NCBI RefSeq assembly: GCF_900103085.1
Contig: NZ_FMWR01000009.1
Location: forward strand, 58,024 to 122,023
Reading direction: 5' to 3'
From: Gilliamella mensalis
GTDB taxonomy: Bacteria > Pseudomonadota > Gammaproteobacteria > Enterobacterales > Orbaceae
Length of the DNA: 64,000 nucleotides
Positions 8,380 through 20,316 of the stretch are shown here, in pieces (position 1 is the first letter of the stretch; every line of letters starts with the position of its first letter). A program made the position numbers and the translations under genes. The notes under the pieces were generated by a model. The model worked only from the letters and a program-made list of their open reading frames with translations. It made no database searches and was not told where the DNA came from.

Positions 8380-11019
8380 TTAGATAGTACGCTTGATTTC
8401 GATGGTTTCAAAAACTTCGATCGTATCGCCAACACGAACATCGTTGTAGTTACGTACACCAATACCACATTCGGTTCCGTTACGGACTTCATTAACATCA
8501 TCTTTAAAGCGACGTAATGATTCAAGTTCGCCTTCATAGATAACTACATTATCACGTAGAACACGAATTGGATTGTGACGTTTAACCACACCTTCGGTTA
8601 CCATACAACCAGCAATTGCACCAAATTTAGGTGATTTAAATACATCACGCACTTCAGCAAGACCAATGATTTCTTGTTTGTATTCTGGTGCGAGCATACC
8701 GCTCATTGCTTGTTTAACTTCATCAATTAAGTCATAAATAACAGAATAGTAACGTAGATCTAAGTTTTCTGATTCGATCACTTTACGTGCTGATGCATCG
8801 GCACGAACGTTGAAACCTAAAATAATCGCATTCGATGCTGCAGCAAGCGATGCATCAGTTTCAGTGATACCACCCACACCTGATCCAATAATTTTAACTT
8901 TAACTTCGTCTGTTGACAGTTTAAGTAATGAATCAGAAATTGCTTCAGCCGAACCTTGAACATCCGCTTTTAATACGATATTAAGCTCAGAAACATCGCC
9001 TTCTGTCATATTAGTAAACATGTTTTCAAGTTTCGCTTTTTGCTGACGAGCAAGTTTCACATCACGGAATTTACCTTGTCGATAAAGGGCAACTTCACGT
9101 GCTTTCTTTTCATCACGCACAACGGTGGCTTCGTCACCTGCTGATGGCACACCAGACAAACCAAGGATTTCAACTGGTATTGATGGACCCGCTTCTGTCA
9201 CTTCTTTGCCAAGTTCGTTACGCATTGCACGAATACGTCCATATTCAAATCCACAAAGAACGATATCGCCTTTACGCAGTGTACCTGATTGCACAAGAAC
9301 AGTAGCTACCGAACCACGACCTTTATCAAGGAATGATTCAATCACCACACCACTTGCCATACCGGTTTCGTATGCAGTAAGCTCAAGCACTTCCGCTTGT
9401 AATAAAATAGCTTCAAGGAGTTGATCAATACCGGTTCCCGCTTTTGCTGAAACATGAACAAACTGCGTATCACCACCCCAATCTTCTGACATTACACCAT
9501 ATTGAGCAAGTTCACCTTTTACGCGCTCTGGATCGGCTTCTGGTTTATCAATTTTGTTTACCGCAACCACCATCGGCACATTTGCTGCTTTAGCATGTTG
9601 AATTGCTTCAATGGTTTGTGGCATCACACCATCATCAGCAGCAACAACAAGTACCACAATATCTGTTGCTTTAGCACCACGCGCACGCATTGAAGTAAAT
9701 GCCGCATGACCCGGAGTATCTAAGAATGTAATTTCACCGCTTGCGGTTTTAACATGATAAGCACCGATGTGCTGAGTAATACCACCGGCTTCACCTGATG
9801 CCACTTTCGCTTTACGGATATAGTCAAGTAATGAGGTTTTACCATGGTCAACATGTCCCATAATAGTGACAACTGGTGCGCGTGCAACTTTTTCTGCACC
9901 GGTATCACGGTCGCTCATAAGTGATTCTTCAAGCTCATTTTCGCGGCGTAATACCACTTTATGTCCCATCTCTTCAGCAACAAGTTGTGCCGTTTCTTGA
10001 TCGATAACCTGATTAATAGTTGCCATTGCGCCCATTTTCATCATGGTTTTGATTACTTCAGAGCCTTTTACGGCCATTTTATTAGCCAATTCGGCAACAG
10101 TAATGGTCTCGCCAATAACCACATCGCGGTTAACTGCTTGTACAGGTTTATTAAAGCCTTGTTGTAAGGTACTTTTACCTTTCTTTTTATGACCACTACG
10201 TGTCACTGCGCGAGCTTCTTCTCGTTCTGCTTTGCCTTCAGATAGTTTGCTGCCTTTTTTCTGCTTAGTCTGTTTACCACTACGACCTCGCCCTCGAGCA
10301 CTTTCAACTTCCCGATCGGTATCATCCTCTGCAGCTCTCGCATATTTAGAGGTGGTCACATGATAATCTTCATCTTCTACATGCTGCTCACTATCATCAA
10401 CTTTATTATATTGTTCAGCTAGTTTACGAGCTTCCTCAGCCATGCGTTTAGCATCTTCCTCTAGTTTTCGGCGACTTTCTTCTTCAGCTTTACGTTTAAT
10501 TTCGTTCGCTTCAGCTTCTAATCGTGCTTTTTCCTCTTGCGCTTTTTTTACCTTTGGATCCACTGAGTGTTCTTGCGCTGCTTTCGCTTTTTCTTCTTGA
10601 GCACGTTTTTTGGCTTCTTGCGCCGCTTTCTTTTCTTGTTCTTCAGCTTCTTTTCGCGCGTTTAATTCGGCCTCTTCCTTTGCTTTTTGCTCAGCTTCAA
10701 GGCGTGCCTTTTCTTGTTCAGCGGCAATTTCGGCTGGATCTCGTTTAACAAAAGTGCGTTTTTTACGCACTTCTACTTTAATTTCTTTGCTTTTGCCACC
10801 ACCGCTCGACACATTCAAAGTTGAGTGCTTTTTACGTTGCAATGTTAACTTTGTTGGCCCTTGCTGAGGTTTTAAGTGAGCAAGCAAAGCTTCTTTTTCC
10901 TTTTGTGTAACAGTATCAGATGCGGTTTTCTTCATACCTGCATCGGCAAACTGTTGCAAAAGCGTTTGCACTGGAGTATTGATCTCTTGAGCCAGTGTTT
11001 CGATTGATACTTTGGTCAT
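8380..11019 (-). CDS. infB: Translation initiation factor IF-2
   Basis: GTPase that places initiator fMet-tRNA on the 30S subunit. The 879 residues are close to the E. coli length. There is an N-terminal IF2 domain at about 1-55, then a long Ala/Glu/Lys-rich charged linker at about 95-280 that should be helical, a second IF2_N domain near 300-355 and the G domain with G1 at 388-395 (GHVDHGKT), DTPGHAAF and NKIDK motifs. The C-terminal EF-Tu-like and fMet-tRNA-binding domains follow. The gene follows nusA with a gap of 17 bases, and the transcript continues to rbfA after a terminator-like hairpin. Confidence 0.98.
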   Translation of the reverse strand: MTKVSIETLAQEINTPVQTLLQQFADAGMKKTASDTVTQKEKEALLAHLKPQQGPTKLTLQRKKHSTLNVSSGGGKSKEIKVEVRKKRTFVKRDPAEIAAEQEKARLEAEQKAKEEAELNARKEAEEQEKKAAQEAKKRAQEEKAKAAQEHSVDPKVKKAQEEKARLEAEANEIKRKAEEESRRKLEEDAKRMAEEARKLAEQYNKVDDSEQHVEDEDYHVTTSKYARAAEDDTDREVESARGRGRSGKQTKQKKGSKLSEGKAEREEARAVTRSGHKKKGKSTLQQGFNKPVQAVNRDVVIGETITVAELANKMAVKGSEVIKTMMKMGAMATINQVIDQETAQLVAEEMGHKVVLRRENELEESLMSDRDTGAEKVARAPVVTIMGHVDHGKTSLLDYIRKAKVASGEAGGITQHIGAYHVKTASGEITFLDTPGHAAFTSMRARGAKATDIVVLVVAADDGVMPQTIEAIQHAKAANVPMVVAVNKIDKPEADPERVKGELAQYGVMSEDWGGDTQFVHVSAKAGTGIDQLLEAILLQAEVLELTAYETGMASGVVIESFLDKGRGSVATVLVQSGTLRKGDIVLCGFEYGRIRAMRNELGKEVTEAGPSIPVEILGLSGVPSAGDEATVVRDEKKAREVALYRQGKFRDVKLARQQKAKLENMFTNMTEGDVSELNIVLKADVQGSAEAISDSLLKLSTDEVKVKIIGSGVGGITETDASLAAASNAIILGFNVRADASARKVIESENLDLRYYSVIYDLIDEVKQAMSGMLAPEYKQEIIGLAEVRDVFKSPKFGAIAGCMVTEGVVKRHNPIRVLRDNVVIYEGELESLRRFKDDVNEVRNGTECGIGVRNYNDVRVGDTIEVFETIEIKRTI

Positions 11020-11036
11020 GTATTACTTTTCCTCAA

Positions 11037-12512
11037 TTATTCATCTGCAAACCAACAAATATTACGTGCAGCCATAATAAAATCGCCAGCTTGTTCGCTT
11101 GTTATACCTTCAATATCTGCTAGGTCATCGGTACCTTGTTCAGCTAAATCTTCCAAAGTGATGATGCCATGTTGTACTAATTGATAGGATAACTCTTGTG
11201 TCATACCTGGCAGTTCAAGTAACTCTTTAGCAGGTTGTTTATCACCACGATTTGCTAGTGCCATTGTGGTTAATGCATCTTTTGCTCGGTTTCTTAGTGT
11301 TTGAACTAAATCTTCATTCAATTCTTCAATTTCAAGCAATTCGTCCACTGGCACATAGGCAAGTTCCTCTAGTGAGGTAAAGCCTTCTTCAACTAATAGC
11401 TGAGCAAGACCTTCATCAATATCAAGATGTTTAATCAAATTATTGATTGCTGCAAAAGATTCTGCATGGTGTTTTTCTTGCAAATCTTCAGTGCTCATCA
11501 CATTTAATGTCCAACCAGTAAGCTGAGACGCTAAACGGATATTTTGACCATTTCGACCAATAGCTTGTGGTAAGGTTTCAGCATTGACAGCTACATCCAT
11601 GGTATGTTTATCTTCATCAACAACGATGGAAACAACATCTGCTGGCGCCATAGCATTAATTACATATTGTGCTGGGTTGTCATCCCATAAAACAATATCA
11701 ATACGTTCGCCACCAAATTCATTCGATACAGCTTGTACACGCGCACCTCGCATACCAACACATGCACCAACAGGATCAATACGACGGTCATTACTGCTAA
11801 CTGCAATTTTAGCGCGTGAACCAGGATCACGAGCTACGCCTTTGATATCGATCATCTCTTCGCCAATTTCAGGGACTTCAATGCGGAATAACTCTTCCAT
11901 CATTTCAGGATTTGAACGGCTAATGCAAAGTTGCGCCGGTTTATTATTTTGTTCAACTAGATATAAAATACCACGAACACGGTCACCAATACGGAAATTT
12001 TCACGCGGTAACATATCATGACGTGACATCATTGCATCAGCATTGTTGCCTAAGTCAAGAATGACACTGTCGCGATTGGTTTTTTTGACAATACCTGTCA
12101 CAATATCACCAATACGATTTCTAAACATGTCAATTACCATGGCACGCTCAGCTTCACGTACTTTCTGCACAATAACTTGTTTGGCCGTTTGTGTAGTAAT
12201 ACGGTCAAAAGCAACCGATTCAATTTGTTCTTCAATATAATCGCCAAGTTGTACTGATGGATCTTCGTACTGTGCTGCATCTAACGTTATTTCTTTCGTT
12301 GGTTGGGAGACTTCATTAACCACTTGCCAACGACGGAATGTATCATAATCACCAGTTTTATGATCGATTTTTACTAAAACATCAATATCAACGGCATGTT
12401 TCTTTTTAGTGGCCGTTGCTAATGCAGTTTCTAACGCTTCGAAAATTTTGTCGCGCGTAAGCGCTTTTTCGTTTGATACCGCTTCAACAACAGCTAAAAT
12501 TTCTTTATTCAT
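11037..12512 (-). CDS. nusA: Transcription termination/antitermination protein NusA
   Basis: RNA polymerase-binding factor that modulates pausing, termination and antitermination. It has 491 residues with the typical layout: an N-terminal polymerase-binding domain (about 1-125), S1 (about 135-200, with [20 protein letters not shown]), two KH domains (about 200-345, with [14 protein letters not shown] and [12 protein letters not shown]) and two acidic C-terminal repeats. The acidic repeats are typical of gammaproteobacterial NusA and can bind the alpha subunit. It lies between rimP and infB with gaps of only 16-17 bases. Confidence 0.98.
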   Translation of the reverse strand: MNKEILAVVEAVSNEKALTRDKIFEALETALATATKKKHAVDIDVLVKIDHKTGDYDTFRRWQVVNEVSQPTKEITLDAAQYEDPSVQLGDYIEEQIESVAFDRITTQTAKQVIVQKVREAERAMVIDMFRNRIGDIVTGIVKKTNRDSVILDLGNNADAMMSRHDMLPRENFRIGDRVRGILYLVEQNNKPAQLCISRSNPEMMEELFRIEVPEIGEEMIDIKGVARDPGSRAKIAVSSNDRRIDPVGACVGMRGARVQAVSNEFGGERIDIVLWDDNPAQYVINAMAPADVVSIVVDEDKHTMDVAVNAETLPQAIGRNGQNIRLASQLTGWTLNVMSTEDLQEKHHAESFAAINNLIKHLDIDEGLAQLLVEEGFTSLEELAYVPVDELLEIEELNEDLVQTLRNRAKDALTTMALANRGDKQPAKELLELPGMTQELSYQLVQHGIITLEDLAEQGTDDLADIEGITSEQAGDFIMAARNICWFADE

Positions 12513-12528
12513 CCTTTATATCCGTACT

Positions 12529-12990
12529 CTATTTAAGGTTAAAATTAGGTACAATGTTTGCTTTTTGAATATTGCTAAAAGCAAACACTTCATCATTATC
12601 ATCTACGGCTAATGTAATCATTCCACTATCGATAGACTTAATTCGTCCTTTCCATTTGCGGCGGTTGGCAACAGGAATACGCAGACTGACTGTAACCTCT
12701 TCACCAACAAAGCGCTGATAATGTTCAAGCGTAAACAAAGGTCTATCCATTCCTGGTGATGAAACTTCAAGATTATAGGCATCTTTGATAGGGTCTTCGA
12801 CATCAAGCACCGAGCTAATTTGTCGACTAACATCAGCACAATCATCAACAGTTATACCATTTTCACTATCAATATAAACTCGTAACACAGGATAACGGCC
12901 ACGAATGTATTCAACGCCAACTAACTCAAAACCTAGTGCATTCACTGGCTCTTGAATAATATCGGTCAATTGCTGTTCTATATTAGCCAA
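12529..12990 (-). CDS. rimP: Ribosome maturation factor RimP, likely TTG start
   Basis: Small-subunit assembly factor. The likely start is a TTG codon at 12990 giving (M)[20 protein letters not shown], because a strong GGAGG ribosome site lies five bases before it. The alternative upstream GTG at 13002 would place that ribosome site inside the gene. This gives 153 residues, normal for the family. Conserved [12 protein letters not shown] links the N- and C-terminal domains. It is the first protein gene of the nusA-infB operon, with the initiator tRNA upstream as in E. coli. Confidence 0.93.
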   Translation of the reverse strand: MANIEQQLTDIIQEPVNALGFELVGVEYIRGRYPVLRVYIDSENGITVDDCADVSRQISSVLDVEDPIKDAYNLEVSSPGMDRPLFTLEHYQRFVGEEVTVSLRIPVANRRKWKGRIKSIDSGMITLAVDDNDEVFAFSNIQKANIVPNFNLK

Positions 12991-13068
12991 ACAAACCTCC
13001 ACTGCAGAAAATAAAAAAGGGCATATAGCCCAACATCTCTTTTAAACTCACGCTTAAATCAAAACACG

Positions 13069-13091
13069 AAAAAAAACCTCGACATGCGAGG
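13069..13091 (-). terminator. Terminator between initiator tRNA and rimP
   Basis: CCTCG (13077-13081) pairs with CGAGG (13087-13091) around a 5-base loop. On the minus strand the stem runs directly into eight T. It likely ends part of the tRNA transcript, with readthrough into rimP-nusA-infB, as known for metY in E. coli. Confidence 0.7.
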
Positions 13092-13181
13092 CTTACATTC
13101 AAAAAATAACTATAATGAAGCCACTTCATTCGAACTTTCAAACAATAACAGGATAGATTGGTTTATGAATGAAAATTTAAG

Positions 13182-13258
<77 letters not shown>

Positions 13259-13272
13259 ATAGATGAGTGAGA

Positions 13273-13300
13273 ATTATACGGCATTTTCAATAAAATGCAA
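13273..13300 (-). promoter_or_regulatory. Sigma-70 promoter for the initiator tRNA and nusA operon
   Basis: On the minus strand TTGCAT (13295-13300) and a perfect TATAAT (13273-13278) are separated by 16 bases. Transcription would begin about 7-10 bases before the mature tRNA 5' end. Confidence 0.7.
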
Positions 13301-13340
13301 CTGCAAATCACTGTAGTTTTATTCATATGCCTAAAATTGT

Positions 13341-13371
13341 GAAAAAACATTACACGCTAATTCTAGCGTGT
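13341..13371 (-). terminator. Terminator after the trp operon
   Basis: ACACGCTA (13352-13359) pairs with TAGCGTGT (13364-13371) around a four-base loop. On the minus strand it is followed by AATGTTTTTTC. It lies about 95 bases past the trpA stop. Confidence 0.6.
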
Positions 13372-13466
13372 TTAATAATAAAACAAGGCATAACTGATGA
13401 ATTTATATCAGCACAATAATTCATATTTCAATGCAACTATTTGTACCGATAATTCAGTGCGTTAAA

Positions 13467-14273
13467 TTACTTATGAGTTGCCTTTTTCATGGTTTTAACA
13501 AAATTTGCTAACTGGCTAAGCATTTGTTCTGGATTATTGAGATTTTCTTCAATAATTTTAACAGTTGCAGATCCACTAATTGCCCCAGCCGCACCTGATT
13601 TAATCACTTCGCTAACTTGAGTTGGCTCGGAAATACCAAACCCTTGTAAAGCAGCAGGCGCTCCAAACTCAATTAATTTTTTTAACAAATGAGTAAGTGG
13701 TTTATTCGCGCGATTTTCAGCACCCGTAACACCGGCACGAGATACCAAATAGGTATAACCTTTACCATACTTAGCAATATTTTCAATGACTTCATCATCA
13801 GCATTAGGTGGACAAATAAAAATGGGGGCGATATTGTATTTTTCCGCTGCAACTGTAAATTCTTGTGCATATTCAACAGGTAAATCAGCAATCAATACCG
13901 AATCAACTCCCGCTTTGGCGCACTTGGCATAAAAATTTTCGATACCATTTTTGAACACTAAATTAGCATAAATAAGTAACCCAATTGGAATATCAGCATG
14001 TTGCGCTCTCACATTAGTTAGAATCTCAAAACACTTTTCAACAGTTATTCCGCCTTTAAATGCACGGATATTGGCATTTTGGATAGTTGGACCATCGGCC
14101 ATCGGGTCTGAAAATGGTATGCCTAACTCTAACGCATCGGCACCAGATTCGATCAATGTTTGAATAATGTTAAAAGACAGTTCTGGCGTTGGATCGCCAA
14201 CTGGCACAAAAGGAACAAAGGCACCTCGTTTTTCGGCTGTTAATGTGGCAAACAGTTTTTTATAACGGCTCAT
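13467..14273 (-). CDS. trpA: Tryptophan synthase alpha chain
   Basis: Cleaves indole-3-glycerol phosphate to indole and glyceraldehyde-3-phosphate, and passes indole to TrpB through the inter-subunit tunnel. It is 268 residues, the same as E. coli. The catalytic Glu49 and Asp60 are in place ([15 protein letters not shown]). Phosphate-binding loops near GVTGAENRA and GFGISEP and the C-terminal [12 protein letters not shown] are present. Its start overlaps the trpB stop by 4 bases (ATGA), so the two subunits are translationally coupled. It is the last gene of the trp operon. Confidence 0.98.
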   Translation of the reverse strand: MSRYKKLFATLTAEKRGAFVPFVPVGDPTPELSFNIIQTLIESGADALELGIPFSDPMADGPTIQNANIRAFKGGITVEKCFEILTNVRAQHADIPIGLLIYANLVFKNGIENFYAKCAKAGVDSVLIADLPVEYAQEFTVAAEKYNIAPIFICPPNADDEVIENIAKYGKGYTYLVSRAGVTGAENRANKPLTHLLKKLIEFGAPAALQGFGISEPTQVSEVIKSGAAGAISGSATVKIIEENLNNPEQMLSQLANFVKTMKKATHK

Positions 14274-15463
14274 TCGACTTCTCCTTTTGCTTTTAAAATA
14301 TCATAAACAGTAAAAATATCTTTATCGCCACGACCCGATAGATTAACGATTAATAGCTGTTCTTTCGTTGGATTTTCTTTGATCATTTTCATCGCATAGG
14401 CTAAGGCATGTGATGACTCTAGCGCAGGAATAATGCCCTCATGTCGCGATAAAGCCTTAAAGGCATCAAGCGCTTCATCATCGGTAATGGAGACATAATC
14501 AGCACGACCAATACTATCTAAATACGCATGCTGAGGACCAACTGATGGAAAATCAAGCCCAGCTGATATTGAATATGATTCTTCAATTTGCCCTTCATCT
14601 GTTTGCATCATGGGTGATTTCATCCCAAAATAGATACCTAGTTTACCATGTTTAAGCGAAGCTCCATGTTCACCGGATTCAATACCATGACCACCAGGCT
14701 CAACGCCAATTAATCTGACCGATTTATCGTCAATGAAATTAGCAAACATACCAATAGCATTTGAACCACCACCAACACAAGCAATCACCGCATCTGGCAA
14801 ACGCCCTTCTTTTTCAAGGATTTGTTGTTTTGCTTCACGGCTGATCATTTGCTGAAATTCACGCACAATAGTTGGGAATGGATGCGGGCCTGCTGCCGTA
14901 CCAAGCATATAATGGGCTTTTTCATAGCTTCCAGACCAATCACGTAATGCCTCGTTACAGGCATCTTTTAACGTCGCTGAACCCGTTTCAACAGGGATCA
15001 CCGTTGCCCCCATCAGTCGCATTCTAAACACATTCGGTGCTTGGCGTTTAACATCTTTTGCGCCCATATAAATTCGGCATTTTAAACCAAGTAGTGCACA
15101 AGCCAACGCTGAAGCAACACCGTGTTGCCCTGCCCCTGTTTCGGCGATAATTTCGGTTTTGCCCATTCTTTTAGCAAGTAACGCTTGCCCTAAAACTTGG
15201 TTCGTTTTGTGCGCACCGCCATGGACTAAATCTTCTCGTTTTAAATAAAGCTTGGTTTTTGTGCCAGCAGTTAGATTTTTGCATAAAGTTAATGCCGTTG
15301 GTCTGCCTGCATAGTTGACTAATAAATCGTTAAATTCTTTTTGAAAGTTGGGATCGTTGATAGCTGAAATAAAGGCGTCCTCGAGTTGCTCAAGTACAGG
15401 CATTAATATTTGGGGAACATATTGCCCACCAAATTCGCCAAAATAAGGGTTTAATTTAGACAT
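14270..15463 (-). CDS. trpB: Tryptophan synthase beta chain
   Basis: PLP enzyme that condenses indole with serine to give tryptophan. The start is set at [19 protein letters not shown], because AAGGA lies seven bases upstream; a Met two codons earlier is too close to that site. This gives 397 residues, the same as E. coli. The PLP lysine is near residue 86 (GGAHKTNQ), and the phosphate-binding GGGSNAIG loop is present. The stop overlaps trpA by 4 bases. There is a gap of about 27 bases from trpCF. Confidence 0.98.
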   Translation of the reverse strand: MSKLNPYFGEFGGQYVPQILMPVLEQLEDAFISAINDPNFQKEFNDLLVNYAGRPTALTLCKNLTAGTKTKLYLKREDLVHGGAHKTNQVLGQALLAKRMGKTEIIAETGAGQHGVASALACALLGLKCRIYMGAKDVKRQAPNVFRMRLMGATVIPVETGSATLKDACNEALRDWSGSYEKAHYMLGTAAGPHPFPTIVREFQQMISREAKQQILEKEGRLPDAVIACVGGGSNAIGMFANFIDDKSVRLIGVEPGGHGIESGEHGASLKHGKLGIYFGMKSPMMQTDEGQIEESYSISAGLDFPSVGPQHAYLDSIGRADYVSITDDEALDAFKALSRHEGIIPALESSHALAYAMKMIKENPTKEQLLIVNLSGRGDKDIFTVYDILKAKGEVE

Positions 15464-15490
15464 AACCATTCCTTTTTTTTAAATTAAAAA

Positions 15491-16873
15491 TTAAATTTGC
15501 TCAAATGCAGCTTGAATTTTCTGTTTATCTTTAATTCCTGGTGAAACTTCAACTCCTGAATTAAGATCAACCCCCATCACGCCTGTCGCTAACGCTGCCT
15601 TTATATTTTTTGGGTTAATACCACCTGCTAAAATGACATTATTTAAATTGTGATTAGCAAGCATTGTCCAATCAAAACATTTACCCGTGCCACCCGCCCC
15701 GTTATCAAATAGATAGCGTGAAACTAATGGATTGTCATGTTTAGGGATGGTGCTTCCAATACTTAGTGCTTTCCAAATTTGGCAAGTTTTAGGTAATTCT
15801 TGTCGTAATGTTTCGATATAGTTTTCATCTTCATCACCATGCAGTTGGACAGCATACAAAGATAACTGTTTTGCGATTTGGCATACGGTTTCAATCTCTT
15901 CATTTCGAAAAACACCAACCCAATTCAGTGGTGCAGAGGCAATAACAGATCGTGCCTTAATTGGCTGTATATAACGCGCTGAATTTGGCACAAAAATCAA
16001 ACCACCATAGACAGCACCAGCTTGATAAGCATTTACTGCGTCTTCGGCGCGTGTTAAGCCACAGACTTTATTTTCGCCTAACATTACTTTGCGAATTGCC
16101 AACGTTAAGTTTGGCTCAGACATTAACGCACTACCAATTAAAAATCCATGAGCGTAATGGCTTAATTGTTTAATTTGATTATGAGTATAAATACCTGACT
16201 CACTAATAATAATGCGATCGTCAGGAATTGATTTAGATAAAACTTTTACCCGATTTAGATCAACCGTTAGATCCCTTAAATTACGATTATTAATACCGAT
16301 CACTTTAGCATCAAGCTTGATTGCACGTTCAACTTCCGCATCAGTACTTGCTTCAGTCAGTACCCCCATATTAAGTTGATGAGCAATTTTACTTAGATGA
16401 CGATATTCATCATCCGTCAATACAGATAACATTAATAGTATCGCATCAGCTTGATAATAACGCGCTAAATAGATTTGATATTCGTCGATAACAAAATCTT
16501 TACAAAGCACTGGTTGTGTCACTTCATTGCGAACTATCGGTAAAAATTCAAAGCTACCTTGGAAATATTTTTCGTCAGTCAGCACCGAAATTACTGAAGC
16601 ATAATCATTATAAACCTTAGCAATACTAGCGGGATTAAAGTCATCCCGAATTAATCCTTTCGACGGTGATGCTTTTTTACACTCTAAAATAAAGACAGTT
16701 TCAGGTTGATTTAGCGCTTGATAAAAATTGCGATCACTTGGGGTTACCGCGGATTGAAAAGTCGCAAGTGGCTTTACTGCTTGCTGCTGAGTTAACCAAA
16801 CTTGCTTATCTTCAATGATCTTTTTTAATACTGTTGCCATTTCAACATTTTTTACTAATGCTGCAATTGCCAT
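15491..16873 (-). CDS. trpCF: Bifunctional indole-3-glycerol phosphate synthase / phosphoribosylanthranilate isomerase
   Basis: A fusion of two TIM-barrel enzymes catalysing consecutive tryptophan steps: isomerisation of phosphoribosylanthranilate (TrpF, C-terminal half) and ring closure to indole-glycerol phosphate (TrpC, N-terminal half). The TrpC half shows ILECKKASPSKGLIRDDF and LCKDFVIDEYQIYLARYY. The TrpF half begins at about residue 255 with KVCGLTR and shows VQLHGDED. The start used is MAIAALVKN, which has GGAG six bases before it; an ATG four codons upstream is less well placed. The 460 residues match the enterobacterial fusion. It follows trpGD closely. Confidence 0.96.
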   Translation of the reverse strand: MAIAALVKNVEMATVLKKIIEDKQVWLTQQQAVKPLATFQSAVTPSDRNFYQALNQPETVFILECKKASPSKGLIRDDFNPASIAKVYNDYASVISVLTDEKYFQGSFEFLPIVRNEVTQPVLCKDFVIDEYQIYLARYYQADAILLMLSVLTDDEYRHLSKIAHQLNMGVLTEASTDAEVERAIKLDAKVIGINNRNLRDLTVDLNRVKVLSKSIPDDRIIISESGIYTHNQIKQLSHYAHGFLIGSALMSEPNLTLAIRKVMLGENKVCGLTRAEDAVNAYQAGAVYGGLIFVPNSARYIQPIKARSVIASAPLNWVGVFRNEEIETVCQIAKQLSLYAVQLHGDEDENYIETLRQELPKTCQIWKALSIGSTIPKHDNPLVSRYLFDNGAGGTGKCFDWTMLANHNLNNVILAGGINPKNIKAALATGVMGVDLNSGVEVSPGIKDKQKIQAAFEQI

Positions 16874-16888
16874 GTTATTCTCCATTTA

Positions 16889-18520
16889 TTATCTTGCTGC
16901 TAATTGTTGTAATAGCGCATAGGCTTTACCACTACGCATCATATCAATTGCACGTTGCGCATTTTGTTTTAAATCTAGTTCACCAAATAAGCTCATTAAC
17001 ATCGCAACATTGGCTGCAATAGCGGCCTGATGAGCCGCTTTACCATGACCTTGTAAAATGGCAAGCAGCATATCACGATTCTGCTCAGGCGTACCGCCTT
17101 CAATATCTTTTAAGGTAAATGTTGGTAAGCCAAAATCATCAGGCGTCAGAGTAAAGTATCGGATTTCGCCATTTTTCACTTCAGCAACGTAAGTTTCGCC
17201 ATGAATAGCGACCTCATCCATTCCTGCACCATGCACCACATAAGCATGTTGATAGTTAAGCATTTGTAATGTTTCGGCGATCGGTTTAATTAAATCAGGA
17301 TGATACACACCTAATAAAATACGTTTAGGACGAGATGGATTGATCAACGGTCCAAGAACATTAAAGATAGTGCGTGTTTTTAACTGCTGACGAACTGACG
17401 CCGCATGACGGAAGCCTGAATGATATTGCTGCGCAAACAAAAAACACACACCAAGCTCATCTAATGCTTGACGAGAAGCTTGTGCCGACATATTTAATTT
17501 AATGCCTAATGCAGAAAGCACATCCGAAGAACCTGACTTACTCGATACACCACGATTACCATGTTTGGCCACTTTATAACCCAATGCTGCAGCCACAAAG
17601 GCACTGGCGGTTGAGATATTAATGCTATTAGTGCCATCACCACCGGTGCCGACAATATCGGTAAAATCATAATCGGGAATATCAAAAGCATCTGCATTTT
17701 CAAGTAAAGCCTGAGCGGCACCTGCAATCTCATCAGGTTTTTCGCCTCGAACTTTCATACTAATAATTGCACTCGCCAATATCGTTGGTTCAATTTTTCC
17801 TTGAATAATTAAATTAAATAATACTTTGCTTTCTTCTTGGCTTAATGTTTGTCCTAAATACAATTTATTTAGTGTTGGTTGAATATTGTACTCTTGCTTA
17901 TCAACAATAGCTTCTTGTTTTGGTTGTTCTTTCTCTGCTGGTGGATTAAGTGCCCACGCAATTGTTTGCTCTAATAGTTTTACCCCTTGAATAGTTAGAA
18001 TTGATTCAGGGTGAAACTGAAAGCCACAAACACGATCTTCATCATTACGCACCGCCATAACAACATTGTTGCAAAGCGCATTAATAGTGAGTGTTTTGGG
18101 AATATTTTCGCCTTTTAAAGAGTGATAACGCGCAACCGGTAGCAGATTGGGCAATCCTTTAAACATCGCTTGCTGATCATGTTCAATCAGCGAGGCTTTA
18201 CCATGCAAAATATCGCCGGCTGGTACAATTGTTCCACCATAAGATTCAACAATCGCTTGATGACCAAGGCAAATACCAATAATAGGTAATTTACCTTTTA
18301 AGCGTTTAAGCAATTCAGGCATACAGCCCGCTTCGCTCGGTGCGCCAGGACCAGGTGATAACATTAAAATAGGATTTTGCATTTGTGACAGTTTTTCAAT
18401 AATAACATCGGCAGGAATGGTATTTCGATAAATAGTCACACAATGCTTGCTATTACGTAATTGATCAACCAAGTTGTAAGTAAAGGAATCAATATTATCA
18501 ATAAATAAGATATTAGCCAT
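16889..18520 (-). CDS. trpGD: Fused anthranilate synthase glutaminase / anthranilate phosphoribosyltransferase
   Basis: The N-terminal domain (about 1-195) is a class I glutamine amidotransferase that supplies ammonia to TrpE. It has the nucleophile motif GICLGHQAI and the FQFHPES histidine/glutamate. The C-terminal domain (about 210-540) is anthranilate phosphoribosyltransferase, with [17 protein letters not shown] and KHGNRGVSS. This fusion is shared with enterobacteria. Its start shares one base with the trpE stop (TAATG), which couples translation of the two subunits of the anthranilate synthase complex. The 543 residues are slightly longer than E. coli TrpD, because of the linker. Confidence 0.97.
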   Translation of the reverse strand: MANILFIDNIDSFTYNLVDQLRNSKHCVTIYRNTIPADVIIEKLSQMQNPILMLSPGPGAPSEAGCMPELLKRLKGKLPIIGICLGHQAIVESYGGTIVPAGDILHGKASLIEHDQQAMFKGLPNLLPVARYHSLKGENIPKTLTINALCNNVVMAVRNDEDRVCGFQFHPESILTIQGVKLLEQTIAWALNPPAEKEQPKQEAIVDKQEYNIQPTLNKLYLGQTLSQEESKVLFNLIIQGKIEPTILASAIISMKVRGEKPDEIAGAAQALLENADAFDIPDYDFTDIVGTGGDGTNSINISTASAFVAAALGYKVAKHGNRGVSSKSGSSDVLSALGIKLNMSAQASRQALDELGVCFLFAQQYHSGFRHAASVRQQLKTRTIFNVLGPLINPSRPKRILLGVYHPDLIKPIAETLQMLNYQHAYVVHGAGMDEVAIHGETYVAEVKNGEIRYFTLTPDDFGLPTFTLKDIEGGTPEQNRDMLLAILQGHGKAAHQAAIAANVAMLMSLFGELDLKQNAQRAIDMMRSGKAYALLQQLAAR

Positions 18521-20082
18521 TAGAATTCACCTTCTACATGATGTGCTGCCATAATCGCGTGAATGACAGCTCGCGCTTTATTACGCGATTCATCAGATTC
18601 AGATTGTGGTTCAGAATCCAAAACCACACCAGCACCCGCTTGTACTGTTGCAACACCCTCTTCTACGTACGCACTACGAATTACAATACAGGTATCCAAA
18701 TCACCATTCGCGGTAAAATAACCAACAGCACCACCATAGCTACCCCGTTTAACTTTTTCAGTTTCGGCAATTAATTGCATAGCACGAACCTTGGGAGCAC
18801 CAGTTAATGTGCCCATATTCATGGTGGCTTGATAAGCATGCAGCGCATCTAAATCACTACGTAACTGACCCACTACACGCGAAACCAAATGCATGACAAA
18901 CGAGTAACGATCCACTTTTAATAACTCTTTAGTGTAACGAGTACCTGGTTGACAAATGCGGGCTAAATCGTTACGCGCTAAATCCACTAACATCAAGTGT
19001 TCAGCCAGCTCCTTTTTATCAGTACGCATTTCAAGCTCTAACCGGCTATCTAAGTCATAATCTATTTCACCCTTGGCGGTTAATCCACGTGGACGGGTAC
19101 CCGCAATAGGGTAGATTTCAACTTGATTGGTTGCTTTAGTGTATTTAAGTGCACTTTCAGGCGATGCGCCAAATAATATAAAATCATTATCTTGCATATA
19201 AAACATATACGGGCTTGGGTTGTTATTTTTTAATACCCGATAAGCCGATAACGGTTCTGGACAAGGTAAAGTAAAACGCCGTGAAGGCACAGCTTGGAAA
19301 ATTTCTCCCTGCTGAATCGCATCTTGCATCTTTTTGACAATTGTATTGAAATCATCATCACTTTTATTACAGGTGACCTTGATATTTACCAGCGACTGGG
19401 GTTGGATGGCTTTTATTGGTTGATGTAAAGTTGCTTCTAACTCGGCTAATGTTAATGTTAAGCGTTCTATTTCTAGCTCGTCTGACGTAAACGCCGTTGC
19501 TTTTAAAATGGATACATGATCTTTATGATTTATCTCTAATAATGTTTCAGCCAAATAAAAACAGAAATCATCACAACGCTGATCAGAAGATAACATAGGC
19601 AGATTTTCAAAACCGGCAACAAGATCGTAACAAAATAGCCCACCAACAAAAACCGCATCTTGACCGCATTGCTTAGGAATATTCACAATAGTTAACAATG
19701 TGCGTAATGCATCAAAGACTGAGAGTGACTTTAATCGCGAATCTTCATCTTGCAGACTATCAATAACCGGAAAAACCAATTTAAGGGTTTGTTTATCTAT
19801 TTGTGTATTGACTAACTTGTCTAAAAAAGCCTGTTGCAATAAAGGTAATAGTTTTTCACCATTTGTAGTCAGTGCCTTAAAAGTGACTTCATTGTTTATT
19901 GCCGAAATGCGTAATGCACTATCAACAATCATAACACTTTTAATACCTTGCTTATTATCAATTTCAGCCGATTCAAGCAGTAATGTTGCCGGCCTGTTAT
20001 TACATAATTGACAAAACACTTGAGTCGGATCTTGATAATAACCAATGGTTTTGGTTATCTGTGTTAATGTTGGCTTGTTCAT
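18520..20082 (-). CDS. trpE: Anthranilate synthase component I
   Basis: Converts chorismate to anthranilate using ammonia from TrpG; it is the feedback-controlled first step of tryptophan synthesis. It has 520 residues. The N-terminal regulatory part includes the LLESAEI segment that corresponds to the feedback-site LLES of enterobacterial TrpE. The catalytic chorismate-binding domain has [29 protein letters not shown] and GGAVGYF motifs. It follows the leader-peptide/attenuator region and overlaps trpGD by one base. Confidence 0.97.
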   Translation of the reverse strand: MNKPTLTQITKTIGYYQDPTQVFCQLCNNRPATLLLESAEIDNKQGIKSVMIVDSALRISAINNEVTFKALTTNGEKLLPLLQQAFLDKLVNTQIDKQTLKLVFPVIDSLQDEDSRLKSLSVFDALRTLLTIVNIPKQCGQDAVFVGGLFCYDLVAGFENLPMLSSDQRCDDFCFYLAETLLEINHKDHVSILKATAFTSDELEIERLTLTLAELEATLHQPIKAIQPQSLVNIKVTCNKSDDDFNTIVKKMQDAIQQGEIFQAVPSRRFTLPCPEPLSAYRVLKNNNPSPYMFYMQDNDFILFGASPESALKYTKATNQVEIYPIAGTRPRGLTAKGEIDYDLDSRLELEMRTDKKELAEHLMLVDLARNDLARICQPGTRYTKELLKVDRYSFVMHLVSRVVGQLRSDLDALHAYQATMNMGTLTGAPKVRAMQLIAETEKVKRGSYGGAVGYFTANGDLDTCIVIRSAYVEEGVATVQAGAGVVLDSEPQSESDESRNKARAVIHAIMAAHHVEGEF

Positions 20083-20139
20083 TGTTGACTCTCTATCTAT
20101 GTTTAATTTTTATTCACACCAATTCTTTGACCTACTAGA

Positions 20140-20172
20140 AACGACAAAACCCGCACTAAGCGGATTTTGTAA
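20140..20172 (-). terminator. trp operon attenuator (terminator hairpin)
   Basis: An 11-bp stem (20144-20154 with 20160-20170, one G-U pair in the RNA) around a five-base loop, with a U-rich 3' arm GCGGGTTTTGT. It lies 25 bases after the trpL stop and 60 bases before trpE, where an attenuator belongs. The TrpL coding segment and the stretch between would form the alternative antiterminator pairings. Confidence 0.75.
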
Positions 20173-20194
20173 ACGAAGACAATACATCATCACA

Positions 20195-20272
20195 TCACCC
20201 GCCAAAAGCAATGCGCCACCAACCCAAAATAGTATGTTGACGAATGTGAGTTAGAAAATATTGTCGTTTCAT
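20195..20272 (-). CDS. trpL: trp operon leader peptide
   Basis: A 25-codon ORF starting MKRQYFLTHI and ending IAFGG, with two adjacent Trp codons at positions 18-19 (LGWWR). It sits between the trp promoter and the attenuator hairpin. Ribosome stalling at the tandem Trp codons when charged tRNA-Trp is scarce should prevent the terminator from forming. The Shine-Dalgarno sequence is weak. An in-frame stop directly before the ATG fixes the start. Confidence 0.88.
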   Translation of the reverse strand: MKRQYFLTHIRQHTILGWWRIAFGG

Positions 20273-20300
20273 TATTTTTAATCTGTTTAATATAAGTTAT

Positions 20301-20316
20301 GTACTATTAAACTAGT
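20301..20316 (-). promoter_or_regulatory. TrpR-type operator overlapping the trp -10 box
   Basis: ACTAGTTTAATAGTAC matches the TrpR operator core ACTAGTTAACTAGTAC at 14 of 16 positions. It covers the -10 hexamer, as in E. coli trp, so bound TrpR would block polymerase. trpR itself is not in this window. Confidence 0.75.

Noticed and set aside
10524..10867. Leu- and Ser-rich open frames on the plus strand opposite infB
   Set aside because: They are antisense shadows of the Ala/Glu/Lys-rich linker of IF-2.
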